NCBI RefSeq assembly: GCF_016937655.1
Contig: NZ_JAFHKL010000004.1
Location: forward strand, 248,001-312,000
DNA length: 64,000 bases
DNA from: Chromobacterium alkanivorans
GTDB taxonomy: Bacteria; Pseudomonadota; Gammaproteobacteria; Burkholderiales; Chromobacteriaceae
Direction of reading: 5' to 3'
Positions 36,596 through 45,846 of this stretch are shown here, piece by piece. Made by a program: the position numbers and the translations under genes. Under the pieces are notes generated by a model, which saw only the letters and a list, made by a program, of their open reading frames with translations, was not told where the DNA came from and did not search any database. Numbering within the stretch: position 1 is the first letter of the stretch; every line of letters begins with the position of its first letter.

Positions 36596-37768
36596 TCACC
36601 GGCTCAAGCACCGCGCCGCCGGCCACATCGCCGCGCACAGCAAGGCCATGACCAGCGGCTGGTAGCAGACATGGGGCTGATAGGCCGCGCTGATCAGGCC
36701 CAGCCCGCCGGCGATCAACAGGTAGTACATCAGGCCCAGCAGCGCGCCGGCCGTGCCTTGCACTTGGCGATAATCCCTCAACGCTTCCGCCAGCAAGGGC
36801 GGAATCGCGCAGCCGAAGGCCGCCGCGATCGCCAGCTGGCAAACCAGCAACACGCCGACGGCCGCGATCGGCCAAAGGCCCGGCCAGGCGCTGAACAACT
36901 GAATCAGCGCCGCCACCGTGGCGGCCGTCAGCGCCAGACGCGGCAAGCGTTCGCCGCCGCCGCGCACCGCCAAGCGGCGGTTGACGAAGGCGCCGAACAA
37001 ACCGCCGGCGGCCACCAGCAAGCCGCTGAGGCCGAACAGCCAGGGCGGCATGCCCAGCAATTGCAGCGTGAACGGCGCCAGCGTGTAAAAGCCGAACAGC
37101 AACAGATTGAAGCCGGCCACCAGCCATACCGTGGCCAGCACCCGCGGATCGCGCGCCATCCTGGCCGCCACCGCGCCCAACGCCGCCGGCGGCGGCAAGT
37201 CCGCCGGCCGGGTCTCACCGGCCAGCTTGCAGGACAGCAGCAGCAACAGCGCCGCCAAGCCGCACAAGGCGGCGAACACGCCCTGGTGGCCGAAACCGGC
37301 CACCAGCAACGCGCCCAGCGGCGGGCCGAGCGCCGGCGACAACGACAAGGCGGCGCTGACGGTGGCGAACACCGCCAGCAAGGCCGGGCCCTGATAACGG
37401 TCGCGCAGCATGGTCTGCACCACCACCGAACCAGCGCTGGCGCCGAAGGCCAGCAATAGGCGGGCCAGCAACAGCACGGCGAAATCGCGGCTCAGCACGG
37501 CCAGGAGCGCGCCCGCGCCGTAGCAGGCCAAAGCGGCCAGCAGAGCCGGCCGTCGTCCGTACACGTCGGCGCAACGTCCCCAGCACACCACGCCGAAGGC
37601 GAAAGCCAGGAAGTAGACGCTCATCGTCAATTGCGCCTGGCCGGCGCTGACATGGTAAGCCAGCGCGATCTCGGTCAAGGCCGGCGCGTAAATGGTTTCG
37701 CTCAATTGCGGAAAACCCAGCAATAGAATCAGCAGCGCCAGCGGCGCCGCACGGATCGCGGATTTCAT
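36596..37768 (-). CDS. MFS transporter, Bcr/CflA drug-resistance type
   Basis: This 390-residue protein has twelve predicted membrane helices. Motifs of the DHA1 Bcr/CflA group are present: the N-terminal QLSETIYAPALTEIA, the loop 2-3 motif GRCADVYGRRPALL (~residues 62-75) and the helix 5 stretch SAALSLSPALGPPLGALL. It probably exports a toxic compound by proton antiport. It is divergent from an AraC regulator with 95 bp between starts, which suggests that the regulator controls it. Confidence 0.88.
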   Translation of the reverse strand: MKSAIRAAPLALLILLLGFPQLSETIYAPALTEIALAYHVSAGQAQLTMSVYFLAFAFGVVCWGRCADVYGRRPALLAALACYGAGALLAVLSRDFAVLLLARLLLAFGASAGSVVVQTMLRDRYQGPALLAVFATVSAALSLSPALGPPLGALLVAGFGHQGVFAALCGLAALLLLLSCKLAGETRPADLPPPAALGAVAARMARDPRVLATVWLVAGFNLLLFGFYTLAPFTLQLLGMPPWLFGLSGLLVAAGGLFGAFVNRRLAVRGGGERLPRLALTAATVAALIQLFSAWPGLWPIAAVGVLLVCQLAIAAAFGCAIPPLLAEALRDYRQVQGTAGALLGLMYYLLIAGGLGLISAAYQPHVCYQPLVMALLCAAMWPAARCLSR

Positions 37769-37863
37769 TTTTGTTCTCCTTCAAACATCGAGCACGGATT
37801 GTAGGAGAACGAAGTCCCGCCTATTATCGATGGATAGCCATGAAACATTGAGAATCGGACATA

Positions 37864-38640
37864 ATGCCGCGCTACCAGCCCGCCACGGCCCCGGATCCGG
37901 ATCAACTCGCCGACCCCATCGTGGGCATGGCGATAGACGCGCCGGCGCCGCATGATTCCGGCCTGCACCGCCACCGCCGCGCGCAACTGATGTACGCGGT
38001 CAGCGGCGTGCTGCAAATCCGCATCGGCCATACCCGCTGCGTGCTGCCGCCCACGATGGCGGCCTGGATTCCTTCGGGGCTATGGCACCAGGCCGAAACC
38101 GGCAAGCCCTTCGCCTACCGCAGCCTGTACTTCGACCCGGCGGCCTATCCCGCGCTACCGCGGCGGCCGCAGGTCATCGCCGTCAGCCCGTTGCTGCGGG
38201 AGTTGATCGTGCGGGTGGCGGAATGGCCGCTGTCGCCGCTGGAACCGGCGCAGCAAAGGCTGGTGGAGGTGTTGCTGGACGAGGCCGGCCGCGCGCCGGA
38301 GCAGGCGCTGAGTCTGCCGCTGCCGCAGGACCGGCGGCTGCTGCGCATCGCCGAGCAGCTGTTGCAGCAGCCCGGCGACGAGGCCACGCTGGAGCAACTG
38401 GCCGCGCAGGCCGGCGCCAGCGCCCGCACCGTCAACCGGCTGTTCCAGCAACAGACCGGCCTCGGCTTCAGCGCCTGGCGGCGGCAATTGAAAATGATGG
38501 AGGCCAGCCGGCTGCTGGCCGAGGGGGAAAGCGTAAGCCGGGTGGCGGCGGAACTGGGCTATGCGCAGGACAGCGCCTTCATCGCCATGTTCCGCCGCCA
38601 TGCCGGGCTCACGCCCGGCCAACTCAAACGTTTACTCTGA
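37864..38640 (+). CDS. AraC-family transcriptional regulator
   Basis: This 258-residue protein has an N-terminal cupin-like sensor domain (HDSGLHRHRRAQLMYAVSGVLQIRIG, residues ~30-56) and a C-terminal double helix-turn-helix (LEQLAAQAGASARTVNRLFQQQTGLGFSAWRRQLKMMEASRLLAEGESVSRVAAELGYAQDSAFIAMFRRHAGLTP region, ~165-250). It is divergent from the MFS gene and is likely its local regulator, sensing an unknown small molecule. Repeat copy C begins 10 bp after its stop. Confidence 0.9.
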   Translation: MPRYQPATAPDPDQLADPIVGMAIDAPAPHDSGLHRHRRAQLMYAVSGVLQIRIGHTRCVLPPTMAAWIPSGLWHQAETGKPFAYRSLYFDPAAYPALPRRPQVIAVSPLLRELIVRVAEWPLSPLEPAQQRLVEVLLDEAGRAPEQALSLPLPQDRRLLRIAEQLLQQPGDEATLEQLAAQAGASARTVNRLFQQQTGLGFSAWRRQLKMMEASRLLAEGESVSRVAAELGYAQDSAFIAMFRRHAGLTPGQLKRLL

Positions 38641-38650
38641 GAATGTCCTT

Positions 38651-38796
38651 TAGCCTGCTCAAAATCTTGCGAGCAAGAGCGAGACAAGGCGAAAACGGCT
38701 GAGAAAGCGGAATGGTCAAGTGGTACATGAGCATTTCGAAGCGGTACTCACCGTGCGGCGTCTCACGCAGCGCAGCAGATTATGAGCCGGCTCTTA
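38651..38796 (+). repeat. 146-bp interspersed TIR element, copy C (subfamily 2)
   Basis: The left end TTTAGCCTGCTCAAAATCT matches the right end AGATTATGAGCCGGCTCTTA as an inverted repeat. The terminal sequence differs from copies A, B, D and F, but both ends changed together. The internal sequence shares the GAGACAAGGCGAAAAC and GGTACATGAGCATTTCGAAG blocks of the family, then the subfamily 2 block GTACTCACCGTGC. The central hairpin is imperfect here. Its last three bases (TTA, 38794-38796) are the complement of the TAA stop of the M13 peptidase gene. Confidence 0.85.
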
Positions 38797-40818
38797 CCAC
38801 CACAAATGGAAACGCTGCTTGGGCGGCAGATACATCTTGTCGCCCGGCTTGACGCCGAAAGCCTGGTAGAACGGTTCCATATTGCTGGCGGTGCCGATAG
38901 GCCGCCACAAGTCCGGCGTGTGCGGGTCCGACACCAGCTGCTTGAGGGTGGCCTCGTCCCGGGTTTTGCTGCGCCAGGATTGGGCGAAGGCGATGAAGAA
39001 GCGCTGGTCGCCGCTCATGCCGTCCAGCAGCGGCGCGGTCTTGCCGCCCAGCGCCAGACGGTAGGCCTTGTACGCCACTTCCAGGCCGGCGTTGTCGGCG
39101 ATGTTCTCGCCCAGCGTCAATTCGCCGTTGACGTAGTGGCCGGGCACCGGCTGGTAGCGACCGTATTGCTTGACCAGCTTGCGCGTGGCCGCCTTGAAGC
39201 GCGCCTTGTCGCTGGCGGTCCACCAGTTGCGCATATTGCCGTCGCCGTCGAACTGGCTGCCCTGGTCGTCGAAACCGTGACTGATTTCGTGACCTATGGT
39301 AGCGCCTATGCTGCCGTAGTTGACCGCAGGATCGAAGCCGGGATCGAAATACGGCGCCTGCAGGATGGCGGCCGGAAACACGATTTCATTATTGGCCGGG
39401 TTGTAATAGGCGTTCACCGTCTGCGGCGTCATGCTCCATTCCTTGCGGTCCACCGGCTGCCCCAGCTTGTCGGTCATATACCGGTAGTTGAAGCTTGCGA
39501 TGCGCCGCACATTGCCGGCCAGATCGTCCGGCGCCAGCTGCAGGCCGCCGTAATCGCGCCACTTGTCTGGATAGCCTATCTTCAGCGTGTACTTGGACAG
39601 CTTGACGTGAGCCTGGCGCTTGGTGGCGGCGCTCATCCAGTCCAGGGTGTCGATGGACTGGTCGTAGGCCTTCAGCAGATTGCGCACCAGCTCGTCGGCC
39701 TGGCGCTTGGCTTCCGGCGTGAAGTAGCGCGCCACGTAGAGCTTGCCCAGCGCCTCGCCCAGGCCGTTTTCCACCATGCCCACGCCGCGTTTCCAGCGCG
39801 GCCGGTTCTGTTTGCGGCCTTCCAGCGTCTTGCCGTAGAAGTCGAAGTGGGCGTCGACGAAGGCCGGCGTCAGGCTGGGCGCGTAGGCGTCCAGCGTGCG
39901 CGCCAACAGGTAGTTGCGCAGCGTGGTCGCCGGCGCGGCCCGCAGCAGCGGCGCCAGCTTGCTCAGATAGCCGGGCTGGTCCAGGTTCAGCTGTTTGGCT
40001 TCGCCCAGGCCGGCGTCGGCCAGCAGCGCCGTCCAGTCGTAGCCGGGCTGCCGGCGCCCCAGCTCGGCCAGGCTCAACTTGTTGTAGGTTTTCTGGATGT
40101 CGCGGTTTTCGACATTGGTCCACTGGATTTTCGCCAGCCGCGTCTCGAAGGCCAGCACGTCGCGGGCGCGGCTTTGCGGCTGGTCGATCTGCGCCAGCGC
40201 GAACAAGCGCTCCAGATAAGCCAGATAAGCCTGGCGCGCGGCGGCGAAGTCGGCGGATTTGCCCAGATAGTAGTCCTGGTCCATCGCCAGGCCGGACTGG
40301 CCGACGCCGGCCAGGTAGGCGGCGGAATCCTTGGGGTCCTGGCCGACATAGAAGCGGAACGGCGTATCCACCGGCTGATCCTGCAGGCGGCCCATATAAC
40401 GGACCGCCTCCGCCGCCGTGCCCAGACCGGCCACGGCCCGCAGCGATTCGCGCAGCGGCTCCAGCCCGCGTCGGGCGACGGCGTCCTCGTCCATGAAGCT
40501 GCGGTACAAGGCGGCGATCTGCCGCGCCTCGGCGCCGGTCGCCTCGCCCTGCCCGGCCTGCTCTATCAGCTGGCGCAGCCGTTCCAGATTGCGCTCCGCC
40601 AGCACTTCCGCCACCCCGGTGGAGGAGCGCTCGGCCGGAATCGTCGCGCGCTTGAGCCAGCCTCCGTTGGCGTGCAGCGACAGATTGTCCTGCGCCCGCA
40701 CCGTCGGATCGATGCCGTTCAGATCAATGCCGTAGCGTCCGTAGTCCAGCGCGGCGTCCGCCCAGGCGCCGGCCGCGCACAAGCAGGCCGCCCATGGCAA
40801 CAGTTTCCCCAACTTCAT
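38794..40818 (-). CDS. M13-family (neprilysin/PepO-like) zinc metallopeptidase
   Basis: This 674-residue secreted endopeptidase has a signal peptide (cleavage near AAGAWA|DAAL). The zinc motif HEISH lies at 510-514 (GHEISHGFDDQGSQFD), the third ligand Glu in ENIADNAG (~570), and the substrate motif NAYYNPANNEIVFPA upstream. The C-terminus RFHLWW corresponds to the aromatic C-terminal motif of M13 enzymes, so the protein is complete. Its stop codon TAA coincides with the terminal bases of repeat copy C, and copy D lies 22 bp upstream of its start. Confidence 0.93.
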   Translation of the reverse strand: MKLGKLLPWAACLCAAGAWADAALDYGRYGIDLNGIDPTVRAQDNLSLHANGGWLKRATIPAERSSTGVAEVLAERNLERLRQLIEQAGQGEATGAEARQIAALYRSFMDEDAVARRGLEPLRESLRAVAGLGTAAEAVRYMGRLQDQPVDTPFRFYVGQDPKDSAAYLAGVGQSGLAMDQDYYLGKSADFAAARQAYLAYLERLFALAQIDQPQSRARDVLAFETRLAKIQWTNVENRDIQKTYNKLSLAELGRRQPGYDWTALLADAGLGEAKQLNLDQPGYLSKLAPLLRAAPATTLRNYLLARTLDAYAPSLTPAFVDAHFDFYGKTLEGRKQNRPRWKRGVGMVENGLGEALGKLYVARYFTPEAKRQADELVRNLLKAYDQSIDTLDWMSAATKRQAHVKLSKYTLKIGYPDKWRDYGGLQLAPDDLAGNVRRIASFNYRYMTDKLGQPVDRKEWSMTPQTVNAYYNPANNEIVFPAAILQAPYFDPGFDPAVNYGSIGATIGHEISHGFDDQGSQFDGDGNMRNWWTASDKARFKAATRKLVKQYGRYQPVPGHYVNGELTLGENIADNAGLEVAYKAYRLALGGKTAPLLDGMSGDQRFFIAFAQSWRSKTRDEATLKQLVSDPHTPDLWRPIGTASNMEPFYQAFGVKPGDKMYLPPKQRFHLWW

Positions 40819-40840
40819 GTTTTCCCCTTTGTTTTTGTCT

Positions 40841-40985
40841 TAGAACGTGTTTACGCTCTCGCGAGCTAAGGCGAGACAAGACGGAAACGAGCGAAAAAGC
40901 GGAATGTACACGTGGTACATGAGCATTTCGAAGATGTTTTCAACGCCGTATCGCCGACGCGCAGCAGATCGTAAACAGGTTCTTA
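40841..40985 (+). repeat. 145-bp interspersed TIR element, copy D (subfamily 1)
   Basis: The left end TAGAACGTGTTTACGCTCT and right end AGATCGTAAACAGGTTCTTA form the inverted repeat. The central hairpin ATGTAC-acgtg-GTACAT is intact. It lies between the GST gene (28 bp after its stop on the minus strand) and the start of the M13 peptidase gene, so it falls in the peptidase promoter region. Confidence 0.92.
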
Positions 40986-41013
40986 CTGCGGCGCGGCGAA
41001 TCCACCCGGCCCA

Positions 41014-41712
41014 TCAGCCGTAAAACTCGGCCCGCAGCCTCTCCGCATACGCCACCAGATTGGGCCGCGCCGCCACCAGCGTCCGCGACGCGGTCTCCCC
41101 CATCGCGTCGGTCAAGGCGCTGCTGACGAAGGCGTAGACGCTGGCGTCTATCCAGGTGGCGGCCTCGCCCATGAAATAGGGCTTGTCGCCCAGCAGGGCG
41201 GACAGCGCCGCCACGTCCGTCTCCAGCAGCCGCAGCCGCTCGGCCGCGCTGAAGCGGCCCATGCCCTGTCCTTGCAGATTGGCGCGCACCTTGCGCCGCA
41301 CCAGCGTCGTCACCAGGCCGCGCAACAAGGCCGGCACCGTCTTGAAGAACACGCTGGGACCGCGCGCGAAGTTCTCGTCAACCATCCAGCGTTCATGCAC
41401 GATGCCCCAGTAGAAGTGATCGCCCAACATGCAGTCCACGCTCCAGGCCAGCGCCTTCTGCTCCTCGCTGAGACCGGCTTCCAGCGTGAGGCCGTGCTTG
41501 TCCGCCAGGTGCAGGCGGATCAGCGTGGAGTCCGGCACGATCTGGCCGTCGTCGTCGATATAAGGCAGCTTGCCCTTGGGCGCCTTGCGCATGTCGCCGC
41601 GCACGCGGCGGTAGGACAGGCCGGACAACTTCAGCAACAGGTCCGCCTTCATCACGAAGGGGCTGGGGTCCACCAAGCCCATGGCCGGGCCGAACTGATA
41701 CAGGGTGATCAT
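41014..41712 (-). CDS. Glutathione S-transferase-like protein (metaxin/Fax type)
   Basis: This 232-residue protein has an N-terminal thioredoxin-like domain (ITLYQFGPAMGLVDPSPFVMKADLLLKLSGLSYR, then KGKLPYIDDDGQIVPDSTLI) and a C-terminal helical GST domain (~85-230) with GDKPYFMGEAATWIDASVYAF. This arrangement fits the Fax/metaxin-like bacterial GSTs rather than classical detoxifying enzymes; catalytic activity is uncertain. ATG 41712 is chosen because GGGAGG lies six bases upstream. Confidence 0.85.
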   Translation of the reverse strand: MITLYQFGPAMGLVDPSPFVMKADLLLKLSGLSYRRVRGDMRKAPKGKLPYIDDDGQIVPDSTLIRLHLADKHGLTLEAGLSEEQKALAWSVDCMLGDHFYWGIVHERWMVDENFARGPSVFFKTVPALLRGLVTTLVRRKVRANLQGQGMGRFSAAERLRLLETDVAALSALLGDKPYFMGEAATWIDASVYAFVSSALTDAMGETASRTLVAARPNLVAYAERLRAEFYG

Positions 41713-41810
41713 CAAGCGCCTCCCGCGGTCGACATGACATTGAACTTGAGCAGACTAGCACGCCGCCGGGAAGGCGCGCGAGGGGGCGGGCGCGAAAAGG
41801 GGAAGGACGC

Positions 41811-42737
41811 CTAATCCGCCGCGCAAACCCGCAGCCAGTCCATCACCGCCCGCACCCGCGGCGAAGGCGCTTGCGGCGCGCGCACCAGGTAATACGCCTG
41901 CGGCCCCAGCGGCTCGAACGGCCCCAGCGGCAGAATCAGTTCGCCGCGCTCCAACTGCCTTTGCACCAGTCGCCGCCGGCCCAGCGCCACGCCGGCGTGA
42001 TGCGCGGCCGCCTGCGCGCACAAATCGGAGCGGTCGAAACTCATGCCGCGCGACGACAAGGCCGCGCCCCGCCGCCGCGCCCACTCGCGCCATTCGGCGT
42101 CGTGCGCCGCCCGCTCCCAGGCCTGGGCGTCGTGCAGCAGCAGGCATGCGGCCAGGGCCGCCGGATTGCCGCGCAGCTTATGCCGGTCCGCGTACTCCGG
42201 GCTGCACACCGGCGCCACTTGCTCGTCCATCAGGCATTGCGCGTCCAGTCCGGGAAAATCGCCGGCCGTGTAGTACAGCGCCAGGTCTATGTTCCAGGCG
42301 CGGAAATCCACCATCTCGTTGCCGCTGCGAACGTCCAGCGCGATGCGCGGGTGGCGCTCGGCGAAATCCGCCAGCCGCGGCGCCAGCCAGCATTGCGCCA
42401 GCGACGGCCGCGCGTACAGCGCCACCGCGCCGGCCGGCTCGGCGTCGTCCCGTGGATTCAGGGCCGCCTCCAATTGCGTCTGGCCGGCCAGCCAGGCCTG
42501 GTAGATGCGCTCGCCGTCCTCGCTCAGCCGCAGGCTGCGGGTCAGCCGCAGAAACAAGCGGGTGCCCAGCGCCCGTTCCAGCCGGGCGATGCGATGACTG
42601 ACCGCGCTGGCGCTCAGGCACAGTTCCTCGGCGGCGCGGGCGAAGCTCAGATGCCGCGCCGCCGCCGCGAAGGTGTGCAGATTGGACCATTGTGCGCCGT
42701 CCAGCCGGACGCCGGCGCGCGGTGGAAGATTCAGCAT
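41811..42737 (-). CDS. LysR-family regulator, DsdC/GcvA-like
   Basis: This 308-residue LysR-type regulator has an N-terminal winged helix (NLHTFAAAARHLSFARAAEELCLSASAVSHRIARLERALG, residues ~18-57), a linker helix and a periplasmic-binding-like effector domain from ~95. The phrase SASAVSHRIARLE is typical of DsdC/GcvA-type proteins. It lies 14 bp downstream of dsdA on the same strand, so it is probably the D-serine-responsive regulator, though co-directional rather than divergent as in E. coli. The start at 42737 gives the usual N-terminus. Confidence 0.86.
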   Translation of the reverse strand: MLNLPPRAGVRLDGAQWSNLHTFAAAARHLSFARAAEELCLSASAVSHRIARLERALGTRLFLRLTRSLRLSEDGERIYQAWLAGQTQLEAALNPRDDAEPAGAVALYARPSLAQCWLAPRLADFAERHPRIALDVRSGNEMVDFRAWNIDLALYYTAGDFPGLDAQCLMDEQVAPVCSPEYADRHKLRGNPAALAACLLLHDAQAWERAAHDAEWREWARRRGAALSSRGMSFDRSDLCAQAAAHHAGVALGRRRLVQRQLERGELILPLGPFEPLGPQAYYLVRAPQAPSPRVRAVMDWLRVCAAD

Positions 42738-42751
42738 GCCGCCATTATCGT

Positions 42752-44110
42752 TCACGTCGACAGCCGCCGCCGGCCTTCCGCCAGATAGGCGTCCATTTCC
42801 GCCGGCGGCACCATGCCGCCGCCGGTGCCCCATACCAGATGCGCGGCGCGCGCCAGCCGCTCCGGGCTCAAGCCCATGCGCTGGCGATAACCCTGGGATT
42901 CGCTCAGCACCCGCAGCGGACCCGGCATGCCGGCCAGCGCCGACGGCTCCAGCCGCAATCCCTGCTCGCGCTCCAGCAAGGCCAGCAAGCGGTACAGCTC
43001 GCCGTCGTCCACCGTGTAATAGCCGTCGATCAGCCGCTGCATCGCGCGGCCGACGAAGCCGGACGGACGGCCCACCGCCAGGCCGTCGGCGGCGGTCAGA
43101 TTGTCGATGCCGAAGTCCTGCACCGCCACCGCGTCATGCAGCCCGGTGTAGACGCCCAGCAGCATGCAGGGCGCGTGGGTGGGTTCGGCGAACAGGCAGT
43201 GCACCGCGTCGCCGAACGCCAGCTTGAGGCCGAAAGCCACCCCGCCCGGCCCGCCGCCGACGCCGCAAGGCAGATACACCAGCAGTGGATGCTCGGCGTC
43301 CACCCGGACGCCCTGCTCCGCCAGCTGGCCGCGCAGGCGCTCCGCCGCCACCGCGTAGCCCAGGAACAGGTTCTTCGAGTTCTCGTCGTCGACGAAGTGA
43401 CAGCGCGGGTCGGACGCCGCCTGCTTGCGGCCCTCGGCCACCGCCACGCTGTAGTCGGACGGATACTCGACCACCTCGACGCCGTGGCTGCGCAACAAAT
43501 CCTTCTTCCACTGCCGCGCGTCCGCCGACATGTGCACGCTGACCTGGAAGCCCAGCTTGGCGCTGATGATGCCGATGGACAGGCCCAGATTGCCGGTGGA
43601 GCCCACCGCCACCCGGTAGCCGCCGAAGAAGGCGCGCGCCTCGGCGCTGTCCAGCCTGGCGTAATCGTCGCCCGCCCGCAGCAGGCCGTGGCTCAGCGCC
43701 AAGTCTTCCCCATGCTTCAGCACCTCGTAGATGCCGCCGCGCGCCTTGATGGAGCCGGAAATCGGCAGCAGATTGTCCGCCTTCAGCCACAGGCTGCCGC
43801 CACTCTCCAAGCCGGCCTCGGCCCATAAGGCCGCGCGCATCGCCGGCAGCGGCAGCAGCGGCGATTCGATGATGCCGCCGCTGGCCGCCGCGTCCGGGAA
43901 CACCCGCGCCAGATAGGGCGCGAAGCGGCGCAGCCGCGCGTCGGCGTCCGCGACCTCGGCCCGGCTCAAACCGACGTCGGCCAGCGCTTCCGCCGCCGGC
44001 GCCAGCGCCGGGTTGAACCACGCCAAGGGCTGCAAGGCCATCAAAGGCGTCAATAAGGGGTGGCTGGCCTGCCAGTCGGCCACGGTCTTGCCGGCAATCG
44101 TCGCTTGCAT
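42752..44110 (-). CDS. dsdA: D-serine ammonia-lyase
   Basis: This 452-residue PLP enzyme converts D-serine to pyruvate and ammonia. Length and sequence match DsdA: the PLP lysine is Lys122 in [16 protein letters not shown], the glycine-rich phosphate loop is [15 protein letters not shown], and [18 protein letters not shown] and [15 protein letters not shown] follow. It detoxifies or catabolises D-serine in the cytoplasm. The start at 44110 has GGAG upstream. It forms an operon with the LysR gene and is divergent from a BASS transporter. Confidence 0.95.
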   Translation of the reverse strand: MQATIAGKTVADWQASHPLLTPLMALQPLAWFNPALAPAAEALADVGLSRAEVADADARLRRFAPYLARVFPDAAASGGIIESPLLPLPAMRAALWAEAGLESGGSLWLKADNLLPISGSIKARGGIYEVLKHGEDLALSHGLLRAGDDYARLDSAEARAFFGGYRVAVGSTGNLGLSIGIISAKLGFQVSVHMSADARQWKKDLLRSHGVEVVEYPSDYSVAVAEGRKQAASDPRCHFVDDENSKNLFLGYAVAAERLRGQLAEQGVRVDAEHPLLVYLPCGVGGGPGGVAFGLKLAFGDAVHCLFAEPTHAPCMLLGVYTGLHDAVAVQDFGIDNLTAADGLAVGRPSGFVGRAMQRLIDGYYTVDDGELYRLLALLEREQGLRLEPSALAGMPGPLRVLSESQGYRQRMGLSPERLARAAHLVWGTGGGMVPPAEMDAYLAEGRRRLST

Positions 44111-44280
44111 CGCGCGCTCCACGGTATCGAAGCCCCGATTAAACCGCGCCGCGCCGCCGCTGGCAAAAGACGATTGCGCAGCCGACGGCTGACGCTGGAT
44201 CAGCCATGCGGGCGCGCGGACTTGCCACGCCCCGGGGCGCATCGCCTATGATGGGCGGATTATCCGCGCCAGGAGTCGCC

Positions 44281-45234
44281 GTGCTCGCCAAGATCACCCG
44301 CCTGTTCCCGCTATGGGCCGTTTTGCTGTCCGCCGTCGCCTACCAGCGGCCCGCCGCCTTCACCCCCTTGCTGCCGCATACCGGGCTGCTGCTGGCGGCG
44401 ATCATGTTCGCGATGGGGCTGACGCTGACGCTGGACGATTTCAAACGGGTGCTGAGCCGGCCTGCGCCGGTGCTGGCCGGCCTGGGCCTGCACTATCTGG
44501 TGATGCCGCTGGCGGCCTGGGCGCTGGCGCGGCTGTTCCAGATGCCGCCGCAGCTGGCGATAGGCATGATTCTGGTGGGCAGCGTCGCCAGCGGCACCGC
44601 GTCCAATGTAATCATCTATCTGTCGCGCGGCGACGTGGCGCTGTCGGTCACCATCTCCTCGCTGTCCACGCTGGTCGGGGTGGTGGCCACGCCCTTGCTG
44701 ACCCGCTTGTACGTGGACGCGGCAATCAAGGTGGAGGTGGCGGCGATGCTGCTGAGCATCCTGCAGATCGTGATCCTGCCGATAGGGCTGGGCCTGCTGG
44801 CCCACCGTTGCTTCGCGGCGCAGGTCCGTCGGCTGGAGCCGCTGCTGCCGCTGTTGTCGATGCTGGCCATCGTCGCGCTGATCGCCGCCATCGTCGCCGG
44901 CAGCAAGAACCACATCGCCACCGTGGGCGCGCTGACCATTCTGGCGGTGATGTTGCACAACGCTATCGGCCTGTTGGGCGGGTATTGGGGGGGACGCTTG
45001 CTGGGCTTCGACGAATCGGTGTGCCGCACGCTGGCGATCGAGGTGGGCATGCAGAACTCCGGCCTGGCCGCCCAGCTGGGCAAGGCCTATTTCAGCCCGC
45101 TGGCGGCGCTGCCGGGCGCGCTGTTCTCGGTCTGGCACAATATTTCCGGCTCGCTCTTGGCCGGCTATTGGCGGGACAAGCCGGTCGAGCGCCGGCATCA
45201 GGAGGCGCGTGCCGGCGCAAAACAAACGTCGTAA
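44281..45234 (+). CDS. Bile acid:sodium symporter (BASS) family transporter
   Basis: This 317-residue integral membrane protein has nine or ten helices. SBF-family motifs include [20 protein letters not shown] (helix 2), [26 protein letters not shown] and [38 protein letters not shown] transporters carry organic anions such as pantoate or keto acids with sodium; the substrate here is unknown. GTG 44281 is chosen because AGGAG lies five bases upstream; upstream ATGs at 44248 and 44251 lack a ribosome site. Confidence 0.85.
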   Translation: MLAKITRLFPLWAVLLSAVAYQRPAAFTPLLPHTGLLLAAIMFAMGLTLTLDDFKRVLSRPAPVLAGLGLHYLVMPLAAWALARLFQMPPQLAIGMILVGSVASGTASNVIIYLSRGDVALSVTISSLSTLVGVVATPLLTRLYVDAAIKVEVAAMLLSILQIVILPIGLGLLAHRCFAAQVRRLEPLLPLLSMLAIVALIAAIVAGSKNHIATVGALTILAVMLHNAIGLLGGYWGGRLLGFDESVCRTLAIEVGMQNSGLAAQLGKAYFSPLAALPGALFSVWHNISGSLLAGYWRDKPVERRHQEARAGAKQTS

Positions 45235-45255
45235 ATTTCAGGCCAGCGTCAATGC

Positions 45256-45540
45256 TTACCAACGTTTGGGCGGCCGACGGCGAGTATGAAAAATACGGAG
45301 AATTTGCACCTGGTCGTCCTTGACGCGATACGGGATCAGGTAGGGGAAGCCCTCCAACACCAGCTCACGCGTGCCGGGCACTCGTCCAGGCCGGCCAGTT
45401 GAGGGGAAATCCATCAGATGGTTGGTTGCGACCCTGACCGCTTTCACCAAAGCGACGGCCGCTGCGGGGTTTTCCTCGGCGAGATACTCAGTCTCTTGCT
45501 GAAGGTTTTGCAGCGCGCTCCGCAACCAGACGAGCCGCAC
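45256..45540 (-). CDS. ParE/RelE-family toxin
   Basis: This 94-residue basic protein has the ParE/RelE fold pattern: MRLVWLRSALQNLQQETEYLAEENPAAA, PGRVPGTRELVLEGFPYLIPYRV and the C-terminal VQILRIFHTRRRPPKRW. ParE members poison gyrase; RelE members cleave mRNA on the ribosome. Catalytic residues of RelE are not all evident, so ParE-like is favoured. It starts with GTG directly after the antitoxin stop codon, so the two are translated together. Confidence 0.88.
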   Translation of the reverse strand: MRLVWLRSALQNLQQETEYLAEENPAAAVALVKAVRVATNHLMDFPSTGRPGRVPGTRELVLEGFPYLIPYRVKDDQVQILRIFHTRRRPPKRW

Positions 45541-45771
45541 TTATGCTCCGTGCTTGGCGAAGAATGCCCCCACTTCGTCGGAAGAGGCGAAATCTCCGGC
45601 ATCCGCCTCCTTCAGTCCCTCCTCTATGGCCTGTACTTGCCAAGCCTCACGCTCCAGATAATCGCCTATGGCTTCCGCCACCAGGAAGGATTTGCTGCGC
45701 CCGGTAGCGTGCGCCAAGGCTTCGAGTTGCTGGGCAAGCTCATCGGCCACCCGCACGGACATGACGCTCAT
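45541..45771 (-). CDS. Ribbon-helix-helix antitoxin (ParD/RelB-like)
   Basis: This 76-residue protein has an N-terminal ribbon-helix-helix DNA-binding part (SVRVADELAQQLEALAHATGRSKSFLVAEAIGDYL) and an acidic C-terminal tail that should wrap the toxin (EADAGDFASSDEVGAFF). ATG 45771 has GGAGG seven bases upstream. It is the first gene of a two-gene operon with the toxin, and the upstream inverted repeat 45795-45811 is a likely autoregulatory operator. Confidence 0.88.
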   Translation of the reverse strand: MSVMSVRVADELAQQLEALAHATGRSKSFLVAEAIGDYLEREAWQVQAIEEGLKEADAGDFASSDEVGAFFAKHGA

Positions 45772-45794
45772 GGCTGTTCCTCCAGAAACCACGA

Positions 45795-45811
45795 TGTATA
45801 CACAGCATACA
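45795..45811 (-). promoter_or_regulatory. Candidate operator of the toxin-antitoxin operon
   Basis: TGTAT and ATACA are separated by 7 bp (TGTATACACAGCATACA). This inverted repeat lies 24-40 bp upstream of the antitoxin start in a short AT-rich promoter region, as expected for ribbon-helix-helix autorepression. Confidence 0.5.
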
Positions 45812-45846
45812 GGGTAAGACCCCGGCTTGCCGCACTGCGTGGAAAA

